The notes under the pieces are model-generated. The model saw only the letters and a program-made list of their open reading frames with translations. It made no database searches and was not told the DNA's origin. Source: Candidatus Poribacteria bacterium (GTDB lineage: Bacteria > Poribacteria > WGA-4E > WGA-3G). From it: 64,000 nucleotides of DNA. Every line of letters begins with the position of its first letter. Position 1 is the first letter of the stretch. The stretch is from NCBI GenBank assembly GCA_022821965.1, contig JAJECN010000058.1, positions 122,902 to 186,901 of the forward strand, written 5' to 3'. A program made the translations under genes and the position numbers. This document shows, one piece after another, positions 54,183-62,624 of this stretch.

Positions 54183-54962
54183 ATGCTAACGAAACGAATA
54201 ATCCCATGTTTAGACGTGCGTGCCGGAAAAGTCACGAAAGGCATCGCTTTTCAAGGCAATGTCGATGTCGGCGACCCGGTTGAAATGGCACGGTTTTATT
54301 ATGAAGGCGGTGCCGATGAACTCGTCTTTTACGACATCACGGCGAGCAATGAACGCCGCGATATTATGATTGATGTCGTCTCTGCTGTTGCCGCTGAAAT
54401 CTTTATCCCTTTTTCTGTCGGCGGTGGGTTGCGAACGCTTGATGATATGCGTCGTGCCCTTCTCGCGGGCGCAGAGAAGGTGAGTATAGATTCCGGTGCC
54501 GTGCGGAACCCTGAAATCATAGCAGAAGGCGCACGGGCATTTGGCAGTCAGTGCGTCGTGTTGAGCATGCAAGTAAAGCAAGTTCCCAAAAGTGAACAGA
54601 TTCCAAGCGGTTATGAAATTTACATAGACGGTGGGAGAACACCCGTCGGTTGGGATGCACTGGAGTGGTCAGCGCGAGGTGTTGACCTCGGCGCAGGTGA
54701 AATTGTCGTCAATAGCATCGATGCAGATGGCACGAAAGCCGGATATGAACTCGAATTGACAGGTGCGATCGCTGAACTGGTGCCGGTGCCAGTAATCGCC
54801 TCCGGTGGGGCAGGAAACCCACAGCATCTACGAGATGTCTTTGTCGAAAGCAATGCCGATGCCGCGATTGTCGCCTCTATCACACACTACGGCGAATTCA
54901 CCATTGAGAGCATCAAAACCTATCTGACGGATGAAGGTGTGAGCGTCCGGGATACATGGTAA
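54183..54962 (+). CDS. hisF: imidazole glycerol phosphate synthase subunit HisF, Asp130 to Gln (259 aa)
   Basis: A clear HisF barrel: [17 protein letters not shown] at the start, [37 protein letters not shown] and [17 protein letters not shown]. Asp11 of the catalytic pair is kept. The second catalytic Asp, 130 in the Thermotoga enzyme (IDAKR), is Gln130 here (SMQVKQ; codon CAA at 54570). No HisH gene is near. The change may lower or alter cyclase activity, or this may be a HisF paralogue with another role. Confidence 0.9.
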   Translation: MLTKRIIPCLDVRAGKVTKGIAFQGNVDVGDPVEMARFYYEGGADELVFYDITASNERRDIMIDVVSAVAAEIFIPFSVGGGLRTLDDMRRALLAGAEKVSIDSGAVRNPEIIAEGARAFGSQCVVLSMQVKQVPKSEQIPSGYEIYIDGGRTPVGWDALEWSARGVDLGAGEIVVNSIDADGTKAGYELELTGAIAELVPVPVIASGGAGNPQHLRDVFVESNADAAIVASITHYGEFTIESIKTYLTDEGVSVRDTW

Positions 54963-54964
54963 AT

Positions 54965-55088
54965 AGTTATCGGTCATCGGTTATCGGTTTTCAGTTAAAG
55001 AGGTTGCTGTGGCCTGAACAATAAACTGAACTGCCACAGTATATTAACTGATAACTGAAAGCGAAGCGAACTGACAACTGATAACTAT
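54965..55088. repeat. large foldback of the ATCAGTTATCGG family
   Basis: Outer arms ATAGTTATC and GATAACTAT, with TTATCGGTTTTCAGTTAA and TTAACTGATAACTGAAA further in, and a central CTGTGGC/GCCACAG pair. It fills the gap between hisF and the aminotransferase gene and could form a cruciform of about 120 bases. Confidence 0.7.
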
Positions 55089-55103
55089 CAAAATGGAGGA
55101 AAG

Positions 55104-56006
55104 ATGAAACCCAAATTGCCTGATTCAAGAAATGAAAACATTTTAATCCACGTTAACGGTGAACTCCTACCGCGTGAAGATGCGAAGATCTCTGTCTTCG
55201 ATAGCCTCGTCCAAGGCGGGGACGGTGTATGGGAAGGCTTGCGTGTCTATAACGGAAAAATCTTCGCGCTGGATGAGCACCTTGATCGGCTCATAGATTC
55301 TGCGCACGCCATGGCATTCGCAAACATTCCGACGCGCGATGAAGTGAAAAAAGCAATCTTTGAGACGCTTGAAGTCAACAGTATGCGAGACGGTGTTCAT
55401 ATCCGCTTGACACTCAGTCGAGGAAAAAAAGTCACCTCCAGCATGGACGCACGTGTTAATCAGTACGGCACTACCCTGATTGTACTCGCGGAGTGGAAGC
55501 CACCCATCTACGCCAAGAGCGGTATCCGATTAATCACTTCAGCGATCCGGCGGAATCCGCCGCAGTGTGTTGACTCCAAGATTCACCACAACAACCTAAT
55601 CAATAACATCCTTGCCAAAATTGAAGCAAACGTCGCTGGCGTGGACGATGCGGTTATGCTCGATATCCACGGATACGTTTCAGAGACAAACGCGACAAAT
55701 ATCTTTGCCATAAAGCGTGGGCATGTGTTGACACCACACGCCGATAGCTGCCTACCGGGGATTACACGGGGCATGGTCATCCGAATCGCTCGCGAGGCGA
55801 GTATCCCACTAACGGAACGGAACGTTTCATTGACTGAAGTCTACACCGCGGACGAGGTCTTCACGACAGGTACTGTCGGTGAATTGAGTCCTGTTTTAGA
55901 GGTTGACGGCAGAAAAATTGGCGACGAAGGCATCGGTCCCGTAACGACTCGGCTACAAGCACTTTACGCCGAGCGGACGACTAACGAAGGTGAACCTTTA
56001 CCATAG
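55104..56006 (+). CDS. class IV PLP aminotransferase, branched-chain type (300 aa)
   Basis: The PLP lysine is Lys159 in VDSKIHHNNLINNIL, and Glu194 is in GYVSETNATNIF. DSLVQGGDGVWEGLRVYNGK at about 33-52 and LPGITRGMVIRIA also fit. Class IV includes branched-chain aminotransferases, D-amino-acid aminotransferase and aminodeoxychorismate lyase; the overall match is best to the IlvE-like group. GGAGG lies six bases before the ATG. Confidence 0.88.
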   Translation: MKPKLPDSRNENILIHVNGELLPREDAKISVFDSLVQGGDGVWEGLRVYNGKIFALDEHLDRLIDSAHAMAFANIPTRDEVKKAIFETLEVNSMRDGVHIRLTLSRGKKVTSSMDARVNQYGTTLIVLAEWKPPIYAKSGIRLITSAIRRNPPQCVDSKIHHNNLINNILAKIEANVAGVDDAVMLDIHGYVSETNATNIFAIKRGHVLTPHADSCLPGITRGMVIRIAREASIPLTERNVSLTEVYTADEVFTTGTVGELSPVLEVDGRKIGDEGIGPVTTRLQALYAERTTNEGEPLP

Positions 56007-56071
56007 GTGTAGTTTAGCAATTTAAGGTCGTTCGTTGTTTGAAAGTGGCAAAAAGTGCATCCAAGAATGCT

Positions 56072-56077
56072 TATAAT
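56072..56077 (+). promoter_or_regulatory. possible -10 element for the SelN gene
   Basis: A perfect TATAAT, with a TG two bases upstream, lies 26 bases before the GTG start. No good -35 is visible, so this is only a likely promoter. Confidence 0.35.
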
Positions 56078-56102
56078 TGAATTACACAACGGAGGAAAAC
56101 CA

Positions 56103-57632
56103 GTGATAGATCTCAATAACGTTCTGAATAATTCAGCATTCTTAGAAGTACATGCACATTGGGCACCGATTGCCGATACAACTTACAATCTACACAGAAA
56201 ATCACCAGAAAACATTGAACTCTTCGACCTGTCGCCACATGAGGCTACCAGGGAATACATGGGTGAAGCTTTCAATGCTTTTCTCCCCGTGTCAACTGTA
56301 GCGGTAGGTGATGTTTGGGAACTCAATCTGGATAGCGTGATTCCATTTCTTTCGCAGTTCCACCCGGGTGCTACAGGGAAGTTACGCCACGGACAGAAAG
56401 GGGCTTTTGCCTGTTTACGCGCACTTTCGCCGGATTACGCCGACATCACGTTCCGAATTCATGCGGAGTTCACCTTGGCGACCCGCCGCAAACCCGGATG
56501 GAAACCGGGCACCCATGAGCATTTGATAGACGAAGTCCGCTTTATCCCATCGCAATTTACAGGGCAATTACTCATTGATTTGAAGACAGGCGTTATTTGC
56601 GACTTTTCGCTTGCACTTCCGCCACGCAATAGCAATGTGGATATCAATGACTTTGGGTATGCTGATATGGTTTTCGTGCCACGCATGGAACTTCATACTA
56701 TGCCAACAGAAGCACGTGATGACATCAAGTGGGAAAGCACCATCACACCCGAAGAAGCACGTAAGGCGTTGGAATTAAAGTTCTATAAATTCGCTGAAAT
56801 TAACTGGGTGCCAATCGAAGAAGCAGTCGCAGAATCGGAAACGACACAGCGTCCGATTCATGTGATCATTGCCTGGGGTCCTTTAGACGACGAATCCTGC
56901 TGAGCGAACGGTAAAAACTTGAGAGCGGGTCCGCTCTCGAATTCAGAAGTGATACAAACACTCAACGAGAAGTTCATAAACACTTGGGTAACGCTTCGCG
57001 AATTGCCAGAACTGATAGAAGGAGCAAAAGGGGAACGCGTTAGCCTTTTCGCGAGGTCCACCAAAGATTATTACGTCTATCCAGTAGATATTCAGGTCCT
57101 GAGTCCCGAAGCCGTCGTTATCATGCACCAACCAGAGAGCAAATTTCCTGACCAAAATCGGGCGCAAGGATATCTAATGTTGTTAGAATATACATTAGCA
57201 GAGAAGCCTTTATTGGAATCAGACGATCTCAGCAGTCTGCGTAAGCAGTTGATGGAAGTTTCAAACACCTTCCGCACGCCCAGAGCCGGCTATCAGGATT
57301 ATACACCCATTGAGATTGATACAACGCCCTTTGAACACGGTGGAACCCTTATCATTGATATAGAGGTAGGTGAGGGTGAAGCAACAGGTTCGTTCGATCT
57401 GTATGACGCTGACGTTGAACTGCCGACAGAGGGGTTTCCGCATGATGCACTGGCTTCAGTATGGGACATTCCGCCCAGGGTCACCGGGCAAATCATTTAC
57501 CGATTCAAGCATGGACAGCGGTTTAAGTTAGGAGCAACAGGTAACTGGTTCTGTAAGGAAGGGAGTACCAATACTTTTATCGCACGCGTTTCTGTTGTGC
57601 CAGCGGAAACAGAAGAAGGAGAAGCATCGTAA
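56103..57632 (+). CDS. bacterial selenoprotein N (SelN/SELENON) homologue (509 aa, Sec267)
   Basis: The frame runs from GTG 56103 (GGAGG seven bases ahead) to TAA 57630-57632 with one in-frame TGA at 56901-56903, codon 267. Around it the protein reads AWGPLDDESC-Sec-ANGKNLRAGPL; vertebrate selenoprotein N has WGALDDQSC-Sec-GSGRTLRE there. Matches continue on both sides: NVDINDFGYADMVFVPRMEL and IKWESTITPEEARKALEL before, LNEKFINTWVTLRELPEL and YPVDIQVLSPEAVVIMHQ after. The Cys-Sec pair is the presumed redox site. A C-terminal extension of about 110 residues (from YTPIEIDTTPFEHGG) is not in the animal protein as I recall it. There is no signal peptide or EF-hand. A SECIS-like hairpin follows the TGA. 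Animal SelN is a calcium-linked reductase in the endoplasmic reticulum; the bacterial role is unknown. Confidence 0.93.
56901..56903 (+). other. in-frame TGA decoded as selenocysteine (Sec267)
   Basis: The TGA follows TGC (Cys266), forming the SCU motif of selenoprotein N. Homology to that family continues without a gap across it. Confidence 0.92.
56919..56940 (+). promoter_or_regulatory. bacterial SECIS-like hairpin after the SelN TGA
   Basis: TTGAGAGCG (bases 19-27 from TGA) pairs with CGCTCTCGA (32-40), including one T-G pair, around loop GGTC (28-31). The loop sequence GGUC resembles that of the E. coli fdhF SECIS, and its position agrees with the hairpin in the HMA gene (loop 27-29). 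Confidence 0.8.
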
Positions 57633-57979
57633 TAAAATCGCCATGGAATATATTAACCCAAGTTGCTACTTATAAGATTTTGGGCATGCAGAGACGGTTT
57701 TTCAGTGAAAATGATTGAGCCTCTACGGGATTTTGTAGCGTAAACTTTTAGTTTGCGCATTCACAGGCACAATCTAAAAGATTATGCTACGAAAGTGGCA
57801 ACTTAGGTTATATTAGTAGGATCAAACGTAAAAAAGAAATCAATCTGTGGTAGAGTCGAATTCCTTTAAACTCTTAAGTCAAACTTACGTCAAATAAGTT
57901 ATCATTTCTTTAAAATTGATGGCTCGGTTTTTCGCCCGCTCAAAACGTTCTGAAGCGTCATTTTTGAACGGAGAAAACT
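57633..57979. other. gap holding a nested foldback and a conserved leader hairpin
   Basis: No gene is supported. The first half is the foldback at 57647-57815. At 57871-57915 the element CTTAAGTCAAACTTACG with hairpin AACTTA-cgtcaaa-TAAGTT (57882-57900) resembles one before the F5/8 gene (62572-62604). Confidence 0.6.
57647..57815. repeat. nested foldback (MITE-like) element, 169 bases
   Basis: The outer arms (57647-57669 with AACCCAAGTTGCTAC; 57796-57815 with GTGGCAACTTAGGTT) are inverted copies. A second inverted repeat, GTAGCGTAAACTTTTAG to CTAAAAGATTATGCTAC (57736-57791), lies inside. Its inner part recurs at 29808-29870. Confidence 0.65.
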
Positions 57980-60880
57980 ATGCGATATTATTTTTATCGT
58001 TCCTATTTCCTTGCCACCGTTTTTCTGTGCCTGCTGACCTTTCTCAATAGTGGTCATGCGAACAATCTGAGTGACGCGGAAAAGGTTGAGTTCTTCAATT
58101 CCCAAGTAAAGCCTATTCTCCAACAGAACTGTTTCCAATGCCATGGTAGCGGATCTGAAGTGGAGGGCGGACTCCAACTGACGAGTCGAGAAAAGATTCT
58201 CGAAGGCGGAAATTACGGTGCTGCGGTATCACTTGAAAGTCCTGTTGATAGTTTCCTCCTTGAGATGGTCGGCTACCGTCAAGAAACAGCACAAATGCCA
58301 CCAGACGGCAGGTTGGATGATGCCTCTCTTGACATTCTTGCCAAGTGGATCGACATAGGGCTTCCCTATCCCGTTCAAGATACCAACGTTCAACCTGAAT
58401 CTAAAACTTCATCGGATTATTGGGCATATCGCCCGCTTAAACGATCACAAGTGCCATCGGTACAAGCAGCCGATTGGGTCAGCAACCCAATCGACGCGTT
58501 TATTCTCGCAAGACTGGAGGCACACGGTTTAACGCCCGCCGCATCCGCCAGCAAACTAACGCTTATTCGCCGGGTATACTACGACCTCACAGGATTACCC
58601 CCTTCACCAGAAGCAGTCGAAGCGTTCTTGAACGACACATCCCCAGACGCTTATGAGAAACGCATTGATAAACTCCTGAAGTCGCCACGATATGGTGAGA
58701 AGTGGGGACGACACTGGCTCGACCTTGTTCGGTACGCAGAGACCAACGGCTATGAAAACGATTCGGACAAGCCGTACGTGTGGCGATACCGCGATTACGT
58801 TATCAACGCCTTCAACAAAGACAAACCGTATGATGAATTCATCAAAGAACAGCTGGCAGGTGATGAACTTGATACCGTAACCACAGAGACTATCATTGCG
58901 ACTGGGTATCACCGACTTGGTGTTTGGGACGATAGCCCTGCTGATCGGAAACTCGCGCGGTATGATTATCTTGATGATATTGTTTCAACAACAGGGCAGG
59001 TGCTGCTCGGTATGACAATCGGTTGCGCCCGATGCCACGACCATAAAATCGACCCGATTTCAACGCGGGATTACTACAGCCTGCTCGCATTTTTCCATGA
59101 TATTACGCCCAACAACCGAGGACCGCTCACCGACATCGGTACGCCTGAGCAGCAGGCAGTGCGAGATAAACGACTCGCTGAAAAACGACTCGCTGAACAA
59201 GAAGCGCAAGATAAATTTTTCGAGATACAAGAAATTATCAAAATTGAACTCGCTAAAAATATTTCAGAGGCGATAGTGCCTGATGCGCCAGTGTCTCCGA
59301 TGCGTGATCTGACATATCGCTTCTACCGCGACATCTTTGAGCAGTTTCCTGATAATTTCGATGCCTTGGAACCTGCCGCCGAAGGCAGACTGTTTAGCAA
59401 TCTATTCTCACTCACACCTGCCAGTAGAAAAAAAGACATCGGCTTGGTTTTTGAAGGAACGTTACCGGTACCGGAAGAGGCGACTTATACATTCCATATT
59501 AATCTGCAAGGCACCTGTAGATTAATTCTCAATGGTTATAAAGTCGCTGAATTGATCGGGGCGCGAGATGTAGAAGTTGCACTCACAAATGGTGAGGTGT
59601 CGATTCGCCTTGAATACTTCAACAAAGATGTAGATAAACCGCAGCTGGAAGTTTCATGGTCTGGTACGAACTTTGAGAAACAGCCACTCTCAACAAACGC
59701 TACAATTAATTTTAATGAGTTACTAAAAACACATGCGGAACTGATTGAAACGAACGAATCGTTGAAGGCGTTAGTGGATCAACAGAAGGAGTTGAAAAAA
59801 CAGCGAGATCAGCGGCGGCGACAGCGCGTGCCTTACGATCATCAAGCTTTAGCGGTTTCAGAGGGAAAGCAGACACCGACACACATCTTGCGACGCGGGA
59901 ACCCGCACCTTGTCGGACGCGAGGTTAAACCGGCATTTCCTGAAGTGTTGAATCCCCCTACTGTGGAGGTGCCACCTGTTCCAGAGGACGCAAAGCCGTC
60001 TGGGAAACGGCGTATCCTCGCGGAGTGGGTGACGAATGCTGACAACCCATTGACAGCACGCGTAATGGTCAATCGCATCTGGCAACACCACTTCGGACGA
60101 GGGATTGTCCGATCAACGAACGATTTTGGACAACTTGGCACATCGCCGACACATCCGGAACTCCTCGACTGGCTGGCATCTGAATTCATCGCGACGGGTT
60201 GGCGGTTAAAAGCGATGCACAAACTGATAATGACCTCAAACGCATATCGGATGTCAGCACAGAGCAATTCGAGATGTGTTCAACAGGACGCAAACAACGA
60301 CCTCTTTTGGCGATTCGATATGCGTCGCTTGACTGCAGAAGAGATCCGGGATACAGTACTCTGGATCACTGGAAAATTGAACTTCAAAATGGGAGGACCG
60401 AGTATTTTCCCTGAACTACCGAAAGAAGTGTTGGCGACTTCCTCAAGACCGAGGAGTGTTTGGGGGCAATCACCACCGGAGGAAGCAAACCGCCGAAGCG
60501 TTTATGTAAAGGTGAAACGCTCGTTGCTCGTCCCAATTCTGAACCAATTCGATCAAGCAAACACCGATTCGACCTGCCCAGTCCGTTTTTCGACAACGGT
60601 GCCGACACAATCGCTGACTATGCTCAACGGGAAATTTATCAACGACCAAGCACTCGCTTTCGCCAATAGGATGCGGTGGGAAGGCGGTGTGACAGTCGAA
60701 GACCGTGTGCGATTTGGACTTCGGCTTGTGCTGTGCCGTGAACCGGAGTCCTCCGAAGTGCAACAAGCATTGACCTTCATGCAAGAACTTCAACAACACG
60801 AAGGCGTGAGTTCAGAGGTTGCACTGGACCGATTTGCGTTATTGGCGTTAAATCTAAATGAATTTATCTTTTTGGATTGA
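57980..60880 (+). CDS. PSD1/DUF1549/DUF1553 planctomycete-cytochrome protein (966 aa)
   Basis: A signal peptide (FLATVFLCLLTFLNSGHA) leads to a cytochrome c domain with QNCFQCHG. DUF1549 follows (NPIDAFILARLEAHGLTPAA, YYDLTGLPPSP; CARCHDHKIDP is a second heme-like motif). A PA14-like beta domain (about 480-560; GLVFEGTLPVPEEATYTFHI) is inserted, then a coiled coil (KELKKQRDQRRRQR). DUF1553 closes the chain (RVMVNRIWQHHFGRGIVRST, ending LALNLNEFIFLD). GGAGA stands six bases before the ATG. The DUF1501 gene lies 54 bases downstream. Function unknown; probably exported and electron-linked. Confidence 0.9.
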   Translation: MRYYFYRSYFLATVFLCLLTFLNSGHANNLSDAEKVEFFNSQVKPILQQNCFQCHGSGSEVEGGLQLTSREKILEGGNYGAAVSLESPVDSFLLEMVGYRQETAQMPPDGRLDDASLDILAKWIDIGLPYPVQDTNVQPESKTSSDYWAYRPLKRSQVPSVQAADWVSNPIDAFILARLEAHGLTPAASASKLTLIRRVYYDLTGLPPSPEAVEAFLNDTSPDAYEKRIDKLLKSPRYGEKWGRHWLDLVRYAETNGYENDSDKPYVWRYRDYVINAFNKDKPYDEFIKEQLAGDELDTVTTETIIATGYHRLGVWDDSPADRKLARYDYLDDIVSTTGQVLLGMTIGCARCHDHKIDPISTRDYYSLLAFFHDITPNNRGPLTDIGTPEQQAVRDKRLAEKRLAEQEAQDKFFEIQEIIKIELAKNISEAIVPDAPVSPMRDLTYRFYRDIFEQFPDNFDALEPAAEGRLFSNLFSLTPASRKKDIGLVFEGTLPVPEEATYTFHINLQGTCRLILNGYKVAELIGARDVEVALTNGEVSIRLEYFNKDVDKPQLEVSWSGTNFEKQPLSTNATINFNELLKTHAELIETNESLKALVDQQKELKKQRDQRRRQRVPYDHQALAVSEGKQTPTHILRRGNPHLVGREVKPAFPEVLNPPTVEVPPVPEDAKPSGKRRILAEWVTNADNPLTARVMVNRIWQHHFGRGIVRSTNDFGQLGTSPTHPELLDWLASEFIATGWRLKAMHKLIMTSNAYRMSAQSNSRCVQQDANNDLFWRFDMRRLTAEEIRDTVLWITGKLNFKMGGPSIFPELPKEVLATSSRPRSVWGQSPPEEANRRSVYVKVKRSLLVPILNQFDQANTDSTCPVRFSTTVPTQSLTMLNGKFINDQALAFANRMRWEGGVTVEDRVRFGLRLVLCREPESSEVQQALTFMQELQQHEGVSSEVALDRFALLALNLNEFIFLD

Positions 60881-60934
60881 TACAACCCGTTTTCGTTTCT
60901 ACACAATAGAAACACTAAAATTGGAGATACGGTA

Positions 60935-62428
60935 ATGGACAATCTATCTAAGACCAAGAGAAAAACAAATTCAAAAGGGGATTTCTGTGGTCAAACCCGC
61001 CGAGAATTTATCGGTAACATCGCGGGTGGGTTCGCATCGCTTGCGCTGACGGGACTCTTATCCGCAGACGGCTTTCTCGATGCACAAGCCGTCGCGGCAG
61101 ACGGTGTAACGCCCTATCTCAATCCACTTACGCCGAAACCGACGCACTTCACGCCGAAGGCAAAGCGCGTGATTTTCCTGTTCATGTATGGCGGTCCAAG
61201 CCACGTGGATACCTTCGACTACAAACCAACGCTGTCCAAACTCAACGACAAGACCGTTCAGGTCAAAACGAAAGGACGGGGCGGTGATAGGTCGGAGGGA
61301 CGTATCGTCAGTCCAAAGTGGGATTTCAAACAGTATGGCGAATCGGGGCAATGGGTGTCAGGGCTTTTCCCGCACGTTGCAACCTGCGTTGATGACATCG
61401 CCTTTATCAAGTCAATGACTGCAGACTCACCACTGCACGGTTCAGCGATGCTGATGATGAACGCAGGTCGTGTGTTAAGCGGTCATCCGTCACTTGGGTC
61501 TTGGGTGAATTACGGGCTTGGCAGTGAAAACGAAAATCTTCCGGGATACGTTGTAATGCTTGACCGGACGGGGGGTCCCATCAGCGGCGCGAAGAATTGG
61601 AGTAGTGGATATATGCCCGCCGTTTATCAGGGCACGGTTTTCCGATCGGAAGGCGCACCGATTCTGAATCTGGAGCGTCCGAGTGATGTGAGTGAAAACG
61701 AACAGCGTAGACTCCTCGACTATTTGCGCCAATTCAATGCAACCCATCTCTCCAAACGCACCGATAATACCGATCTCGCCGCTCGCATTTCGAGTTATGA
61801 ACTGGCATACAAGATGCAGTCTACCGCGCCGGAAGCGGTCGATTTGGATAGCGAGCCAGAGCACATCAAAGCACTTTACGGGGTCAACGAAAAAGAGACA
61901 GAGGAGTTTGGCACGAAATGCCTTTTGGCGAGGCGATTGGTTGAGCGTGGGGTCCGGTTCATTCAGATTTACTCCGGCGGTGCCCATGGTGACGATAATT
62001 GGGACGCACACAACGACATCGAGAAAAACCACAACAAGCACGCCAAAGCGACTGATAAACCGATTGCCGGGCTGCTGAAAGACCTCAAACAACGCGGGCT
62101 ACTCGATGAAACACTCGTTGTCTGGGGTGGTGAGTTCGGTCGCCAACCGACGGCAGAGTACGCCAAGGGGACAGGTCGTGACCACAACTCCTACGGCTTC
62201 ACGATGTGGATGGCAGGTGGCGGAATCAAAGGGGGTATCAGCGTTGGTGAGACCGATGAACTCGGTAGCGCGGCAGTCACAGATCCCTTTCATGTCAGGC
62301 ATCTGCACGCAACGATTCTCCATCAACTCGGAATTGACCCGAATCGACTCACTTACTTTCACAGCGGATTAGATCAAAAACTCGTCGGCGTTGAAGGCGC
62401 AGAACCAATTTGGCAGGTCATGAGTTAA
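60935..62428 (+). CDS. DUF1501 family protein, Tat-exported (497 aa)
   Basis: A Tat signal (TRREFIGNIAGGFASLALTG) comes first. The main segments are IFLFMYGGPSHVDTFDYKP, FPHVATCVDDIAFIKSMTAD, VVWGGEFGRQPTAEYAKG and GRDHNSYGFTMWMAGGGIKG, as in DUF1501 proteins. It is a distant paralogue of 2925-4370 and partners the DUF1549/1553 gene before it. GGAG stands nine bases before the ATG. Confidence 0.9.
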   Translation: MDNLSKTKRKTNSKGDFCGQTRREFIGNIAGGFASLALTGLLSADGFLDAQAVAADGVTPYLNPLTPKPTHFTPKAKRVIFLFMYGGPSHVDTFDYKPTLSKLNDKTVQVKTKGRGGDRSEGRIVSPKWDFKQYGESGQWVSGLFPHVATCVDDIAFIKSMTADSPLHGSAMLMMNAGRVLSGHPSLGSWVNYGLGSENENLPGYVVMLDRTGGPISGAKNWSSGYMPAVYQGTVFRSEGAPILNLERPSDVSENEQRRLLDYLRQFNATHLSKRTDNTDLAARISSYELAYKMQSTAPEAVDLDSEPEHIKALYGVNEKETEEFGTKCLLARRLVERGVRFIQIYSGGAHGDDNWDAHNDIEKNHNKHAKATDKPIAGLLKDLKQRGLLDETLVVWGGEFGRQPTAEYAKGTGRDHNSYGFTMWMAGGGIKGGISVGETDELGSAAVTDPFHVRHLHATILHQLGIDPNRLTYFHSGLDQKLVGVEGAEPIWQVMS

Positions 62429-62466
62429 TTGTTAGAATCTAATTCTTTGCGTTGTTTTCTATGTTT

Positions 62467-62511
62467 TTGAAAAATGATATTGAATCCTCTATAATAATAT
62501 GTTATTATAGA
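62467..62511 (+). promoter_or_regulatory. promoter with palindromic operator-like site
   Basis: TTGAAA (62467-62472) and a perfect TATAAT (62490-62495) are 17 bases apart. The -10 lies in a perfect 10-bp inverted repeat, TCTATAATAA-tatg-TTATTATAGA (62488-62511), an attractive repressor site. It would drive the F5/8-domain gene. Confidence 0.6.
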
Positions 62512-62571
62512 ATAGAGATTAGTAAAGATTGGCATAGTAAAATGGGTGCAGTTTATTCAAACTCACCTACT

Positions 62572-62604
62572 TAACGCGAAACTCACGTCCAAGTGAGATT
62601 CATT
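62572..62604 (+). promoter_or_regulatory. conserved leader hairpin before the F5/8 gene
   Basis: CTCAC-gtccaa-GTGAG (62582-62597) with flanking ACTTAACGCGAAA and TTCATTTTTCT mirrors the element at 57871-57915, with different stem bases but the same shape. Confidence 0.4.
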
Positions 62605-62624
62605 TTTCTAAGAGGTTGAACGGT

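Noticed and set aside
56919..57632. A separate gene starting at TTG 56919.
   Set aside because: The TTG is part of the SECIS stem, has no ribosome site and lies five codons after the TGA in the same frame as the SelN N-terminal half.
60878..60935. The DUF1501 gene is in frame with the DUF1549/1553 gene across a single TGA.
   Set aside because: The 18 codons between are ordinary gap sequence with a ribosome site, and DUF1501 begins with its own Tat signal. The shared frame is chance.
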